Source: Pithys albifrons albifrons (lineage: Eukaryota > Chordata > Aves > Passeriformes > Thamnophilidae). From it: a DNA stretch of 64,000 nucleotides. The notes under the pieces were generated by a model. That model saw only the letters and a list, made by a program, of their open reading frames with translations. It had not been told where the DNA came from and searched no databases. Shown here in pieces: positions 38,032 through 54,819 of this stretch. Made by a program: the position numbers and the translations under genes. The stretch is from assembly GCF_047495875.1 (NCBI RefSeq), contig NC_092459.1, forward strand, positions 19,205,795 through 19,269,794. Direction: 5' to 3'. How positions within the stretch are numbered: the first letter of the stretch is position 1; every line of letters starts with the position of its first letter.

Positions 38032-41000
38032 AGCGGGGATGCTGGAGCGCTGTCAGGTTTAATCGTGCTGTTCTTCTTCCCTCTGTCCCTCTTAATCCCC
38101 CCTCCCCTGGGCAGCAGGGAGGCCGGGCATATTCCCGTATTCCTTCTCCATATGTCGCAGAGGAGCCAACCTTGCGTATTTATTTTTTTTTAATCCCGCT
38201 GACCTATTAAAAATCTAAACGACTCTTTACAGGAACGTTTAGGGATGTGTAAGAGCAGCAGATTGCTTCCCGCTATAAATTCTTCATGGCGCGCTTCCCC
38301 ATCCTACTAAAAGCACACGCAAGCCCTGGGTGAACACATGCGTGCAGGATTTTGCAGGATGAAAGATGCCTGAAGAAAAGTCGTGCTAAATTTCAGTTGT
38401 CTGGAGCCGGTAGGTTTTTGTGTCTGGATCTTTAAAGCAACAAAAAGCTGACTCCTGAACCCAAACTTACAGCAGAGAGAACGATAGTATTAAATAGTAC
38501 TGCCAACTTTTTTAACCTATCAAGGAAAAAATAAAACCCTCTAGAAGTAACATTCCATAAAGCTTTTCCACAGCAATTAAACTGAACAATAGAAAACTAG
38601 AGCAAAAAGCTAGGAAAAAAAGTAGGGCAATAAAAAATAGAATAGCAATAAAATAGAACAATCCTGCTGTATGATCTGAGAAGCAAATTAGCTTTTCCAT
38701 TTTACGGAGACTTAACCATCTATCTCCCAAAAAGGAATTAAGTGGAATGTGTGTGGAAAATAATAATTAAATTGTCACTAATATTGACAAAACAGTATTT
38801 TCTCCCCTGTTTAGCTTTCTGGTCCATCCTGCTTGTTCTGCATTCCTCTTCCCAGGGCCCATCACACAGCATTTATTCACTCTTTAATTAGGACATCCAG
38901 TGCATGCCAATGGGATGCTCTGGTCATCCACTGCTAATGGCACTGTCTGAGGAGAACCTGCCAAAGAGCCAAGGACTGTTCCCTTGTCTGCCCCAGCTCC
39001 TCTCTGCTCTCCAGGACTTGCTTGTGGCAGTGGCAGCACGGAAGTCAGTCTTAGGAGCTGGAGCTTGCAGGACTGTGCCTTGATAATATCAAAAGACTGA
39101 AATCCTCAACAGCTTCTTTTCTATGAATGCTGTGTTTGCATCTCTTTTCAGTATAATAAACAGTCCAAAGAGGTGGACAGACTGGAAATGTCAATAAATA
39201 TTAAAGCACTGTTATTTGGCAGGAACATTCAATGAAAGCCATTAACTGGCTTTACTATAGTAAAGCAGGATTATAGTATTTAGGACTGGCCTAGGTTTCC
39301 GTAGAGACAGTGATGTGGTTAGATGACTATTTACCAGGGGTTTCGGCATCTTGTAGTGTCCTGTTGCAAGAGGATATTAGGGGCAGCTGAATGCTAAAGA
39401 AGGTTATAATAAAACATGAAAGGAAATCCTTCAATTTCTTTTAACATAAATTAAGCTGGTTTTTATTATTTTTTTCTTGGTGAGATCCTGTATGTATTTT
39501 GCAGGCATTTTTCTATTTATCCCTACTGACGTTGTGCAGCATTGCAGCTGGGAGCCTGTTTCTTTCTTGTGGACAAGAAAGAAGAAAAGTAATTTTATAC
39601 CGCTTCACATCCTTAGAATTGCCCATTTTAAAAATGAGCTCATTTTTATTAGCCTTCTGAGGACATGACACTTTCATGTCTGCAGTTTTATTTTTTAATG
39701 GAATTGTCATCATCCATTCTTTCTGCTTCATTTTTGGTCTCAGCATTGGTTTTTCAGGGAAAAGGCATGATTGGTTCCTCTAGTTGAAGAAGAATTACTT
39801 AATAGCAGTTCAGGATTTGACAACCAGTTTAACCTGATCTATGACTGAGCTGCCACTGTGCAGGAAGGGACCCTGTTCCTTCCCCAGCCTCAGCTGTACA
39901 TTCCTGCCCAGTTCCCTGTGCCAGCACTCATAACCATGTGACAACACAGTGGATGGGTAGAGATTTTGCCTTCCTCCTGCAGTTAATTGAGCAAACACTC
40001 AGGTGACACATGCAGATGTTGGCATTTTGAGTGTGGCTGGTCCTGGGACCAAAGCATTTAAATCTGCTTGTAACCCTCTGCAGGCTCAGTACCATACATG
40101 CCGTGTTTTCCTTAGTGTTGGCAATGCTGCAGCCTTTTTTTCTGTCCTCATCCTAAAATGCTCCTTGGATGCTAACTGGCAGTTATGGCTTTGAAAGGCT
40201 TACAAGACTGGTCAGTATTGTGTATGGGGAGTTGAGTGTTACTGCAAAAAAGAGTTGGTGGGGTCCTTTGTTCTGCACTGCACATTTGGTACTTACCAGT
40301 TTCTTACACCCCATCAACAAGGATGGCAGGAATTCATGATCGGTTAAGTCAGTTTATTTAATGCAAAACAAGCTAGAGAAAAAAATCCAGCAGTTCTACA
40401 GATTTTGAGTCTTGTGTCAGAGGGAGAAGAATGATGTGTCACATAAGTGCTTTTCAGGTGCGATGTTTCATGAGCTGCTATTGCTTTGCCTCTGGCTAAA
40501 ACAGACGTGTTGGGTTTACAGCCTTTTTTAACATGCTTGGAAACACTCCAGCAACCACAACCTTTCTATACAAATTGACATAAGTTGGTCAAGCAGATTC
40601 CATGCTGTTATGTTGTCTGTCACAACATGATTTGCATTAATTGAAGTTATTTTACATGTACACATTCCTGGATTAACACAAGCTGTTTGTTGTTTTTCTG
40701 GACACTGATTCCTTTAGGAGTACTTAAGGAGCAGAGTAAGCTTTGCATGTGGATCTCTTAACTGCTGTAAGGCTCCTGGACTTCTGAATCATTTCAGACT
40801 ATCAACCTGTCAGAGTTAAACCATAGTGTGTGGGGTTTTTTTCTTGGAAGCAGTTCTGCTTTTCTCCCTCTCCTGTAAGTAGATTTGAAGAACAGGCCCT
40901 AAGCTTTGGAGATAAACTATTATTTTTGCAACCCATATTTTAGAGTGTTAGACAGTAAGAACTAAAAGCCAACCCTTTGCTATGGGAATGGCATGCGAAC

Positions 41001-41153
41001 AACAAATATCCTGATTCCATCAGTCAAAGACAAATCTATTAATGGGAAAGTTGTCCTCTTATCTTGTAGCTTTCTTTCATTTCCCCTTTACTGCAACTCC
41101 CTGCATTGCTTCAGTTAAAAAAAACCCCTACCATATACATTTGTATGTACAGT

Positions 41154-42139
41154 TGTGGTAGATTAACCCTGGCTGGATGAACATGCCCACCAAAGCTGTT
41201 TCATCACTGCCCTCCTCAGCTGGACAGGGGAGAGAAAATAAAATGGAAGGCTTGTGGGTCAAGATAAGGAAAGTGAGAGATCACTCACCAGCTACTGTTA
41301 CGAGCAAAACAGACTCAACACGAGGAAATCAGAGTAGGATAATGAGAAATAAAAATGAAATCTTGGAAAACATCTTCTCACCACACCTCTCTTCTACCCA
41401 GGCTTAACTTTACTCTTGAATTCTTTACTTTCCCCTCTCCTCCACGGGAACAGGGAATCAGCACTGTGGTCCATTCATCACACGTTGTCTCTGATGCTCC
41501 TTCGTCACAGCCCTTCCCTGCTCCAACAAGGGATGTCTCCCACGGGAGACAATTTTCCATGAATTCTCCAATGTGAGTCCTTCCCATTAGATGCAGTCCT
41601 TCAGGAAGAATCTGCTCCAGCATGGGTCCCCTGTGGGGTCACTGGTCCTGCCTGCAAACCTGCTTCAGTGTGGGCTTCCCACGGGGTCATGACATCCACA
41701 GCATCCACCTGTTCCATTATGGAATCCTTCACAGGCTGCAGGTGAATATTTGCTCCACCATTAACCTCTATGAGCTGCAGGGGCACAGCTATCTCATCGT
41801 GGTCTGCACCACAGACTGCTGGGGAATTTCTGTTCCAGCGTCTGGAGCACCTCCTCCCTCTCCTTCTGCATTGACTGTGGTGTCTGCAGAGCAGTTTCTT
41901 TCATATTCTCACTCCTGTCTTCTCTGGCTCACATTTGCTCCTGCACAGTAACTTTTTCCCCTTCTTAACTATGTTACCCCAGAGGTTCTGCCACCATCGC
42001 TGATGGGCCTTGGCCAGTGGTGGGTCTATCTTGAAGTCGTCTGACCCCATCAGACATGGGGAAGCTTCTGGCAGCTTCTCACAGAAGTCACTCCTGCTGC
42101 CCTCCCTCTGTCAAAACATTACCATACAAACCCAATACA
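41154..42139 (-). mobile_element. Solo LTR of an avian endogenous retrovirus (ERVL-like)
   Basis: The element is 986 bp, bounded by TGTGG...ATACA, with near-matching 5-bp flanks (acagt at 41149-41153, gcagt at 42140-42144). Landmarks shared with a very common bird LTR family are the 'gctggacaggggagaga' block, several 'tccagc..gggt..cacgggg' tandem-type units (about 41,520-41,770), and 'catcgctgatgggccttgg' near the other end. I place it on the minus strand because its minus-strand 3' end resembles the 3' end of the plus-strand LTR at 60,500. No internal retroviral genes are present, so it is a solo LTR left by recombination. Family assignment to ERVL is from memory and tentative. Confidence 0.8.
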
Positions 42140-45100
42140 GCAGTATTAAAAAATCCAGATGCTCATGAAGTTAATGGGAATTTTCCGTTGACTGCTGTGG
42201 GGTTGGGATTTAAAGTGATGTCAGCCTCTGGCTTTATCAAAATGCTCTGAAACTTAGGTGGAAGTTTCTAGCTGCAAGTTACTAGCACAAGCCTCATTCT
42301 TTCCAAAGCCATGGAAAGGAGCAGTACACAGATGTATTTCTTGTTTAGTAACAACTGATAATAGAGTCCTGAAGTTTGGTTTCCACAGCAGATGGAGAAA
42401 CAGTAAATGTCGTTTGGGTGTATTGCTTTGTGAGCTTTGGAGTTAGTTAGTGTCATTTGTCCCAAGAAGCTTTACACTTATGAAAAGGAGGGAAAAGACT
42501 GTTCCTGTGCATTTGTTTCATAACATTCACTTATTGTTCAGGGTGAGGTCTATACCACTCATTCACTGTGACAGGCAGCAGAGTTTCAAGGATCTATCAG
42601 TTAGCTTAATACCTGGACAGTATTCCTGCCATGACATTTTGCAGCCTTACAGGGGATAAATGCTTGTATTGCACCCCCAAAATCGGGCAGCTTTTCAGAG
42701 TACAGTGGCTGAAAAGCCTCACTGTCTGCTTTGAGGAGATGTTGTTGATGTGTATCTAAAATCTTTCTCTAGTCAGAAGTAACCACACCTTAGACTTACG
42801 AATGAAACATCAAAACTGGGACCCCTGAATTTGTGCTTCTTCTCACACCTCCCAAATCATAAACAGAAAACCAAACATGTCTCTGCCTTGCACTCTGATT
42901 TGAAGGTCTGCCTTCTTACTCTAAGTCCTGACAGTACAGCTCTGCCCAGATTGTTGACTAATAAATGCAAAGATAGCACTGTGACTATTGAACAGGATAC
43001 ATATTTAATGGCATGCATTAACAACCTTTTATTCTGTAGCACTTGAAAAGGATAAGTTTGAATCATAGTCAGACATACTGTAGTCTTTACATCTACTCTG
43101 TTTCAATAAGTCCAAAAGGAGTCGGGACAGTCCTGAAGTAGCTGTAGTCATCATCGCTCTTCACCACCGTGTTGCCAGTCTGGTATATCTCTTCAGAAAG
43201 AGCATGGATCATTTTGGGAAAACAGAATGCTGCCAAATCAGCAGATATGAAAGTGCAGAAGGCAGAAATGTGAATTCTGAAGTGAAAAGCAGCATGCACA
43301 TTTCTTCAAGGTATTCAGGATGATCCATTTGACACCTGATTTTCCATCAAGGTCATTGGCCAAAACAGAAAAACCATACAGATGTGAGATGGATGACCTG
43401 AGCAGAACAGTGCTTTGACCTAATTCAGCCAGAAGTTATTGGCTTGGTACAGGAGTAAAATTCTTTGGCCTGTTCTTGCAGAAATAAGATTAGATAAACA
43501 GGCAGTCTTTTCTGTCCCTTAATTTTAGCCTCTTAACTGTCACCTGTTTATTTAACTGCCCTGTTAAATGCTAAAAAAAAATATTGTGAGAGATAGTGAA
43601 TTGTTTGCCCTAATTTCTTAATATATAAGTTGAGTATATTCAGAGAAATCAGTGCAACCAGAAAATCTTTGACTGAACATTCAGGCTCAGCATATGAAAT
43701 TTGCATTATAGTAAAAAATGTTAGGCATCCAATGCAGAAAATATCAGGCCATGAAAATAAGACTATTTTAATATAAACCTCTTTTATTTCTGTCTCAGAA
43801 TGGCCAGCAAGTGTTAACTTCTAATGTAAACAGCATGTATTACACTCATTTTTTCTCTTTTTTCCCCGTTCAGTTACATCATTGCTGCTAAAAGCATTTC
43901 CATTGCTTGGTGAAATCTGTGCTGACACTCTACAGGTACTTCTGATAGTAAAAGCTTGCCTAAAGAGTCCCTCTGAACTCCAACATGTGTTTCTGCTTTT
44001 TGATCAGCAAAAGTGTTTTTCAAGCCAGGATGCCTTGGATCTCCAGGCAATACAACTGAACCCTCCTGACCCACCAAAGGCACTGGGAACAACAGAATCT
44101 TCCCTTTTTTCAGGGAGCAGAACCCAGGATTCTTCTTCCTCACCCTCAGAAACATTTTTATTGTTTTTGTGAAAAGTAATACAGCTTTAGTCTGAAGGAG
44201 AGTAACCTTTCTTTCATAGACTTGATGATTTGGGCACTCAGTTGACTTTTGGGGATTTCAGTGTTATCAAGCAAAAGAAGGAGCAGTGGCAATTTTCCCA
44301 TGTAGCTTGGTCAGAGCTCTAACTATTGTAGGAAGGTAAAGTAGCAGCAAGAGTCAGTAGTGCTGTCTTTTAAAATAGTCTAGGTATATTTTGGAGGGGA
44401 TTCTGGGCTAAGACACCCAAAGCAAGAATTAATGTCTCCTGATTGTACAAATTAAGCACTTCATCACCATGGTCTTTGGTACTTTTCTACTGGCTAGGCC
44501 TTGGTAGCTCTAATATTCTGGTTTTGAGGATCCCGATCAGTTGGCATCTTAGCTGTACCCACACAATACATATGTGTACAGAATCTCTGTGTGTGTTCCC
44601 AGATTCCACTCCAGGAGCTTGTTACAGGTAGATTGGCAGTGCTGTACAGCTCAGACAGCGTCAGTCTCTGCCCTTGCAGGAGAACTGGGAGGTACATCCC
44701 ACCCAGAGATCAATTCCATGTAGGAATATAGCTCCATATCTCTCCACCTTAGCCTGATTTTTGTGAAATAATAAATAAAAGATGTCAGACTCCTATGAGT
44801 CACCGAATAGTTCACAGTTACAGGCCCAACAGCAAACTCTACCAGCAGCATTTCTGCCATGGCAGAAGTCTGCTGCCTGATACTTTCCTCCTTTCAGATT
44901 AGGGCTGTCATGTTGGAGGTTTTGCTTTGCTATCTGATCTGGCTTAGGTCTCACATCTCTGCTGCATTGCCACCTGCCAGCTAAAACTGCCCTCAAAGTC
45001 AGCCTTTGCCATGTTTAGCACTGCGGCAGGTCTCTCCACCTTTGAATCCAGTCTAAAGTCTGTGTACAGAGACAATGTCTGCAGAAACCTGGAACTATTC

Positions 45101-45970
45101 TGTAAATTGAACTATGTGTAGTGTAATTTTTAGTTGCAGCTAGAATGATTGTAAACCTCAAGTCTGAAGACATATCTGGGCAAAGAAGCAATACAGGATC
45201 TCCAAAAATGAGAAGGTGCCTTTCACCATGTATCTGAAGGACCTTTGCCTTTTTAAGCATCGCTTACTTAGTCAATAAATCAATGAGCCTGTTCAGCCTC
45301 TAGAAGTGGGGCTTTTTTCTGTTAAGTACCAAATTTAGAGTTTAGCTGGAAGAAGAAGTATTTTCATTAATTGCCTCCTCTAGAAGTTTTTCTTTCTTTT
45401 CCTAGGTGTTAGAAAAATGGGACTGTTTGCTTCCCGATGAAGTCTGTTGTTACCTCTCACATTCTGTCTTTCTCAAGCAGAATGCTAACATATTTTGGAA
45501 GATTCTAGTGCTTTGGGCTCTTTAATCTGTATGTCCTTTCCGTAAGGATACTGAAAGCAAAATCCTGTTTTAAATCTTAAAACAGAAATTTAATTTCCTC
45601 CAAATACATTGCCCTAACTTCTGTATTAAATACAGTACATAGCAGGTGAGTTGGAAGAGTGCAGTAAATTCATGAAGGTCAAGTTCTCTTCTGGAATGCA
45701 AAACCAAGACTGACTACTTTGATTTTCAAAAATCTGTCTGAACTAATTTGCTGATTTACTTGACTTGGCTTCTCAGTGGATATTCTCCTTCTCCTTTATT
45801 TGTACCAACATTGCCAAAGTGTTCGTAGAGACTGAACATGTTTGCAATTGTTGACAATACAGTTTAATGCTGAAAAGCATTTCTGCAATCAGCATTACCA
45901 CATTATACATTAATGCTTAATTGAGACTTTTAATCACTAAAGGCTGATGCTTTTCTTCAAGTCAGTGCTC

Positions 45971-46045
45971 CAGAATTTGAGGTCAGAGAGGATTATTAGA
46001 TCAACTAGCCTGCTCCTGTAAAATTTCATTGACCCTGGACTCCCA
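45971..46045 (-). mobile_element. Ancient CR1-like fragment
   Basis: The stretch 'aatttgaggtcagagaggat...agatcaactagcctgctcct' resembles the reversed 3' end of old amniote CR1-type LINEs (a 'gaatttcaggtcagaaggga ... agatcatctagtc' pattern). Highly diverged. Confidence 0.45.
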
Positions 46046-46100
46046 TGTGCCTTCCAGCAAGGCACACAGTCACAATCCCCTTCATGGCATCAGAATAAGG

Positions 46101-46200
46101 ATCCTTCCATATGAGATCAAATGTCCACCTAGACCAGCATCCTGCCTCCCACATGGACATAATCCAGTACTGAGAGAAGTGTGTAGCAGGATAAAAATAT
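46101..46200. mobile_element. Possible ancient LINE-derived fragment
   Basis: 'agatcaaatgtccacctaga', 'ccagcatcctgcctccca' and the following 'gacataatccagtactgaga' resemble a widespread reptile/bird repeat reading 'gatcaaaggcccatctagcc cagtatcctg'. Family uncertain. Confidence 0.4.
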
Positions 46201-49200
46201 GTATTTCTCCATGTGCTGCTACTTTACCTTTGAATATTAATAACCTGATCATTTACCCATGCAGGATCCTCGTAAGCTCGATACACTTTTTGTGTTTATT
46301 GTGTATTTAGTCACAGTCTATAGATTTCTCTTCCTTGAGCCCTTTCTTCACTTTGCTCATCAATTAATGTAATTTTTCAGTATCCACAGTACTAGTTGGG
46401 TTTTTTCCCCCTCAGTAGTGTAAATATTTTGCTTTGCTTACACTTACACTTGGTTTGTTTTGGTTTTTCTCCACCAGCCTAAGAAGGCCATCGGTATGCA
46501 GGATTTTCATATGCCTACACTTGTGCACAGTCATCAAGTCGGAGAACGAACATACCAAGGCTTGATGAAATGTCAGCACTGCATTTCTTGGGCTGACTAC
46601 GGCTTGCTCTGCTAGTTCTCTAAGCCACTAGCACAAGTCAGCTTTTCTCCAAAGCCATGGAAGTATGGCTTTTAGGGCTTGTCTAAGCTAGGTATCACCT
46701 TTGTTTTTGGGATAAGGGTGGAGTGAGTTATGGCAGTCAGAAGAGGTCAAGGCAGACTTAGGCAGCAGCAAGAACAGGAGGCTAAGAACTTTATTTTTAG
46801 CTACAGCTTCACTTTCTATCTACCCCTTTTCTCCAACGTGTCATCACATAATTGGTTAGTCAGTTCTCTAAGCATTGATGGAAACATTTTATTAGCTACA
46901 AGGTCTGTTACATTCTTCAGGGGACTCCCTCCTCCTTAAGGGTGCACTTCAAACTGCTCTTCTTTCAAGGATGCACCTTGAGCTGTTAAAGATCAATTTC
47001 CTCATCAATTACCTCAGACATTACAGGATTCACAGACCCACTGTCACCCCTACAGGGTGTTGGCTCAAGACTGCCATACAGTGTGTGGAGAGAGAGTAAG
47101 CTTGTGACTGGTTGCAAACTGCTGTTGCAAGTCTCTCACTGAAGCTGTTTTTTTATATATATCTGTGAAATAATTTGGTACTTTTCTCTGTCCTCACTGA
47201 TTTTTTAAATGCTATTTCCAAAATGTAAAGCCTGGAACATACATGCTTCCATGCATTCATCCACCATGTCCCATTGCAAACCTACTAATGCTATAGATGA
47301 AAGGTAACATTTTCCCTACTGTTACTGCTTATTTCCCAGTATACACATTCAAGGACTTTATCCTTTCAGCTGTAGCACCATGCTGGTATAATTGGTACTG
47401 CTGTTCACTAAGTGTAGCATTAGCTGTGCCCAGATACGATGAAAGCAACCAAACTTCAGTTTATTCACAGATGTGATCGCATGCTCTCACCTTATATCTA
47501 GAACTGTAGTTGCCAGCCTGTGTCTAGAATTAGCCAAAATTCTGCATAAAAGGTTTTGTTACGTTCAGTATGGTATTGCCATGCCATTATCTCCTGATCT
47601 GTAGGGCATTAGTGATAAAGACGCCAGCCCTGTAGTTTTTCCCAAAGGTTATTGTAATCACTCAAAACTTGTTTCTGACTGCTCTTTTTTAAGAGATACT
47701 GGAGAGGACTTGCACTTAATTTTTGCTAGATTTTGCTTTTGGGGGAATGTTATTTCCTTTCTGCTGTGAGAACTCCTGAGAGATACTGCTTGTCCCTAAT
47801 TATTTCAGAAGAGTCTAAACTGGAAGGAACTCAAAAAGATAGTTTCCTTTTTAGAGAGTGTTTGTCTCTGTGGATATTACTGTAAGGAAACCTTTTCTCT
47901 GGTCATGATGCCTGTTTAGAACTTGTATATTTTTAGTTTGAATTTTCTAGCTGTAAAGTCGATTTAATCAGGCTTTTGATAATATTTTTATTATGACTTA
48001 CTTCCTCTCTGTCTTCCTCCCCACCCAGACACACACAGCCTTTTCTTGCTCAGAGTTTCTGATGAGGAGCTGCTGCCCACATGTTTCTTGTGTGGTCTGT
48101 AATCATCAGCTGCATTTCTTTAATTTTTTTTTGTTTGTAGTTTTATGAAAATTGTGTAGTTATGAGATAAAAACATTCATACCTCTGTTACATATTGTGA
48201 CAAAATTACAGCACCTTGAAAGGTCAAAAGGAAGTTGCATAGGCAACTTCAGTGTGAATTTGATGCAACAAAAGACATAGATCCAGCAGTCAGGTCAAGA
48301 CACTAGGGTTGTATTGTAACCCCAGTTTTGATCTCTTGTAGTTTTAAAAAGGGGAAAGAAAAAGAATTATTATTCCTGCTATATTTCTTCAGGTGGCACA
48401 TTGAAAGACAAAGGTGATTTTTACAAGCAGAAGGTTAATCAAGTGGCTAAGATTTAGAGTTAAAATCTGTAATAGGATTCAAGAATTCAAGTGGTGCAAG
48501 CACTTTCAGAGAAATGGCATCTTTGTGCTTCAGATGTTTTCCCCACCTACAAAGAGAATATTTTTTCCTCCAAACTTCACAATCTACTCGATGAGCAGGA
48601 GTGTAACAGACTATTTTTTATAAAAATGCAAACCAGTCTACATGTGACTATTCACCTCCTAGAAGATTTTGTCTTCTGGCCTGAGCTGGATGTCTTCCTG
48701 CTGGCCAATTCTACTTTTAAGTAATCGTTTAGTTTTTAAAATAAATACAAGGGATGTTTTTTCTCTTTTGATGATCCTGCCTCTTTGGAGTCCTTAATCA
48801 TCTCAATCAGATGACGCCCATGTCCCAGGGGAATTTTCTACTGAAGTAAAATTTGGCAGTACAAGTTTTTACAAGAGCATTTTCTGGACTAAGGTGGAGC
48901 AGAATGACATTCTGTCTTTTCTGAACAGGTGGGTCTCTTGAGGAGGACAGCCTGCTTATGTAAATTAGAGTTGCTTATGATAGGGAAAGCACTGTTTTTA
49001 TTTACCCTGAGACTGAGTCAGAGCAGTTTCCATTTGTGAACTGTAGAGCAGTAACCCAATTCCTCCCACATGTGCATATTCCCCAGAGAAAGTGGGTTTT
49101 GCTAGAGCACAGGGTTTGGGTCAAAGGCTATTGGCACTGCACAAAAAAAAATAAAGACAGAACAATGCAATACAAGCATTTAATTGGATTTTATCAGAAG

Positions 49201-52200
49201 GATTGCCAAATGAATGCAGGAAACTTTACCTGCAGCTCTTCACTACAGTTTCTCTGTCAGGAAAACTATGCCTTCTTATCTGTGCTGTTACTTGAGCAAT
49301 GTCTCTCAGCATTTGAGGCTGGGGCCACACATCCAGGATATTGTAACTGTGTCATTGCCAAGTCTGTAAATACAGTTCATGTTTGTTGGCAGCTCCTCTG
49401 TCCATTAACATTACATCATCCCTAGACAAGCCCATGATAATGAAAACAGTTTCAGTACAAGTAGTTCAGCTTCTCACTTAAAAGTCCTCAGCTTAAAAGG
49501 TGATACCTGTCCACAGATACCATGTACTGTAAACAACTTGCTTCCTTTTCAGTACCTATCCTGTTTCTGAGTTTTGAAAAAAGTGCTAAAACTTAAGTTT
49601 GTTTTAAGCCAAGCAAGATTGTTAGGGCATCAGATTCTTCTTAATCAGCACAGCTATCAAGTATCTTCTGCAATTCTGTAATTTTTGAATGTACTGTATT
49701 GTCAGAACAGCAGTACAACTCTTTGATCATTGCAGATAAGAATGGAGAACCATTGTAATTTCCATCAGCCCCTTCCAGCGTCTTCCTCTTTTATACTAAA
49801 TCCACGACCTTTTCACTCAGATCAGTTGTGTTGCTCAATAATGGGAGGGTTCCACAACCGGATTGTTTTTTGAACTTCATTTTTATGTAATGCCTATATT
49901 TTGTTTTCAGCTAGACAGAGGTGCTGAGATTGCTGGAGTGGTCATTGCTGTCATTGACAAAGTCTTCCAAAACCTCTTTTCAGCTTATCTAAGTCTTGAG
50001 CTTCCCTGTGCAGTTCCTTGTTGCCTTAATTGCATGTGATACTTTGATTCAAGTCCTTACTATACTCAGCATAAAATTCAGCATATTCTTGGTAATCAGC
50101 TTTAGCTATACCAGCAGATAATTTTCTTCAGAATTCTGCTGCTTGCCATTAGCAGGCCATACCATCAGTCCTTCCTTCTCACTCTGATTGCTTGGAAGGA
50201 TGCCAGAACAGGTGTTTGTTATGATTTCGGTGGGTGGCAGCTTCTTTCTCAATAATATTTCAGTGTTCAAGTCAAATTTCTAACCCAAGCAGATACCTGA
50301 ATATGGTGAAAGGTATGATTACTATGCCTAAGGAGGATCTCACCATTATAATTTTTTTTTCTTTAGTTGAGAAATATGAAAAGATCACTTTTTTCCTGGT
50401 TGCTGCTTTAACGACTTTGAATATTCTAAATTATGTTTTTTTCTTTGAGACATAGTGCAGGAAATACATTTCACCATACAGAGATATTACTAATAGTACA
50501 GTTACCGGTTTTTATTTCTCACATTTAGTCACCCACACTTTTAATTTTTGGTAGCATTCTTTTTCATTCTTCCCTTATAGTTTCACTTGCAAAATCAAGC
50601 TGTAGACTGAGAGTTTGAAACTATCTGAAGCTACTTATTCCTTCTTGTAGAGGGGAACATAAGTAGAAGTGGTGTCAGAAGTGAGGTGTGTCAGGAAAGG
50701 CCAGAATACTGAGAGCAGTGGGAGAAGGTATATTAGCACGCACTGAGTGTTCATGATTGTGGAGGTAGCCATCCTGAACTGTATTAAGATAAAGGACTGA
50801 ATATTGGGGAACTCAGCTCAAAAAAGAGCAGAGGAGAGACAAAATGTTTCAATTACTTACTTGTGTCACAAATTATATACTTGTAGCCATTTTCTTACTA
50901 TAAGTACAGTGGAGCTTGGCATTCTAGGTATTTTCCTTGCCACCTCCGCTGGACCTTTGTCATTTCACCACTGTCAGTTACAGTAGTTGCTCTTGAGCAA
51001 AGCTGGGTTTTGGAATGCCTGCAGGAGAAAGAAATTAATCTCAGTGTCTACAGCATAAAAACAAAAAAATGTTACATAGTGAATTCAGTACTGTGAAGAC
51101 ATAATCACATCAACAGGGATGCTGACCAGTTTAAGTTATTAGTGAATCTGTACATCTTCTACAGACACACTGAGTGTACACACAGATCACTGCACTTCTC
51201 CTGTTCAGTTAAAGCTGCAGAAAACTCAGTAAAACCTGACCTACAGGTGGGTCTGGACTGCAGCAAATTTCCTAGTAAGGCTATCCAAAGTTCATACAAT
51301 TTCACAGAAAGTTTCTGAGTGCCAGATTTTAAACACCCAGATGACGTGTTTGTTAAATCTACACATTCTCATAACTAATATTCAATGCTGTTGAAACCTT
51401 GTTATGGTGTCAAAGTCTCAAATACCCAGAAATCAAAATCAGCATTGATTAAGTCTAACTGAATGGGATCAAATGTAGTAGAAAGCCCTTCACAGGGCAA
51501 GTCCACAAAATAAAAACCCATAAGAGATGAGTGATACTACCATTTAAGGAAAGTTTACATGTGCAACTATGGGTATCTAGGTTTCATGTCTGTGTCAGGG
51601 GTTTCCAGACAATGTCACTTACCAATTATGCTTTCAGTAAAATAAAATTAAAAAAAAAAAAACAGAAAGTTAGATTTTCCTAACATCAATAGGGTAAAGG
51701 AATCATCTCTGCTGAAAGGAAGTTACAATGCATATTTTACACAGAAATGAGTGTTCCTTGAGAACTGTGAAAAAACTGCTAACAGGGATTTTAATGGAAA
51801 TTAACAACCTCTATAAAAATAGAATTGAGCTGCAGATACTTATTAAATGAAATTAAGTACATTTGGACAATTTTCATGTCATTCATCAAAACTTAAGTGG
51901 AGCCTGGGAAATTGATAAACAAACATGAGGCAAACAAATTACACTTTGTTAAATTCTAAAAACTACATTTGTGAAATGAAGGTACAACTGTGTGGTGATT
52001 GTGCTGATGGGGACTAACCTACTTCCAGCCATGCCCTGTAGCCTGACATTTCCCAGAATGGACTTCATGTTCTAATTATCTGTTGTGATTTTTTTGCTTG
52101 TTTCTACTTTTCATTAATAGAAGCTATAAATCTTACAGACATGAAGCAGTCCTTATGAAGTGTGATTTACACTTTGCTAGTCCATTACAGCTGTATATGG

Positions 52201-52699
52201 TGCTACGTAAGTGTGAAATTGCTTGTCCTAACCACAGGAAAAAAATCCCTTGATATGTTTTGTAAACAATTAGAATTATTAGCATACTTACAGTCCCTTT
52301 GAGATATTCTAGGTATCCTATTAAAGATAACTTTAATAGCCCCATACCTCTGAGTGAAGAGAGAATCTATACATTTTAAAACTAACCAACTTTTTACGCT
52401 TTCTTTTAAACAGGTTGAATGCATATGAGAAGCAGTGTTATGAAGAAAGCTTTGGAAAGGTCTTGCGAAGACAAAACCTGACTAGTGGGGAATCGTCTTC
52501 CAGAATACATTGCAACGGCCGCCTTCCACTGAAATAGTTGCACAAGGTGAATACATTATGATAGTACTCCTAAGTATCTCCCTTTAAAGGGCATTTTTCC
52601 TCATCACCCAGAACAGCGTAGGGACCAGTTGTCAAGAAGAGGTTGCAGTGCCTGAAAACTGCTTAAAATTTTTGCATAGCGACAGGAAATCAGAATTGC

Positions 52700-54819
<2,120 letters not shown>

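Noticed and set aside
41154..42139. Partial coding exons suggested by open frames near 41.2-41.9 kb
   Set aside because: The frames lie wholly within a recognisable solo LTR.
43882..44172. 96-codon plus-strand frame and overlapping 93-codon minus-strand frame
   Set aside because: No similarity recognised in either frame and no supporting splice or promoter context; two opposing frames of similar length fit chance.
49036..49425. 129-codon plus-strand open frame in the putative KBTBD11 intron
   Set aside because: Composition is ordinary with many Cys and His. No domain, exon borders or similarity were recognised; it is within chance for a window of this size.
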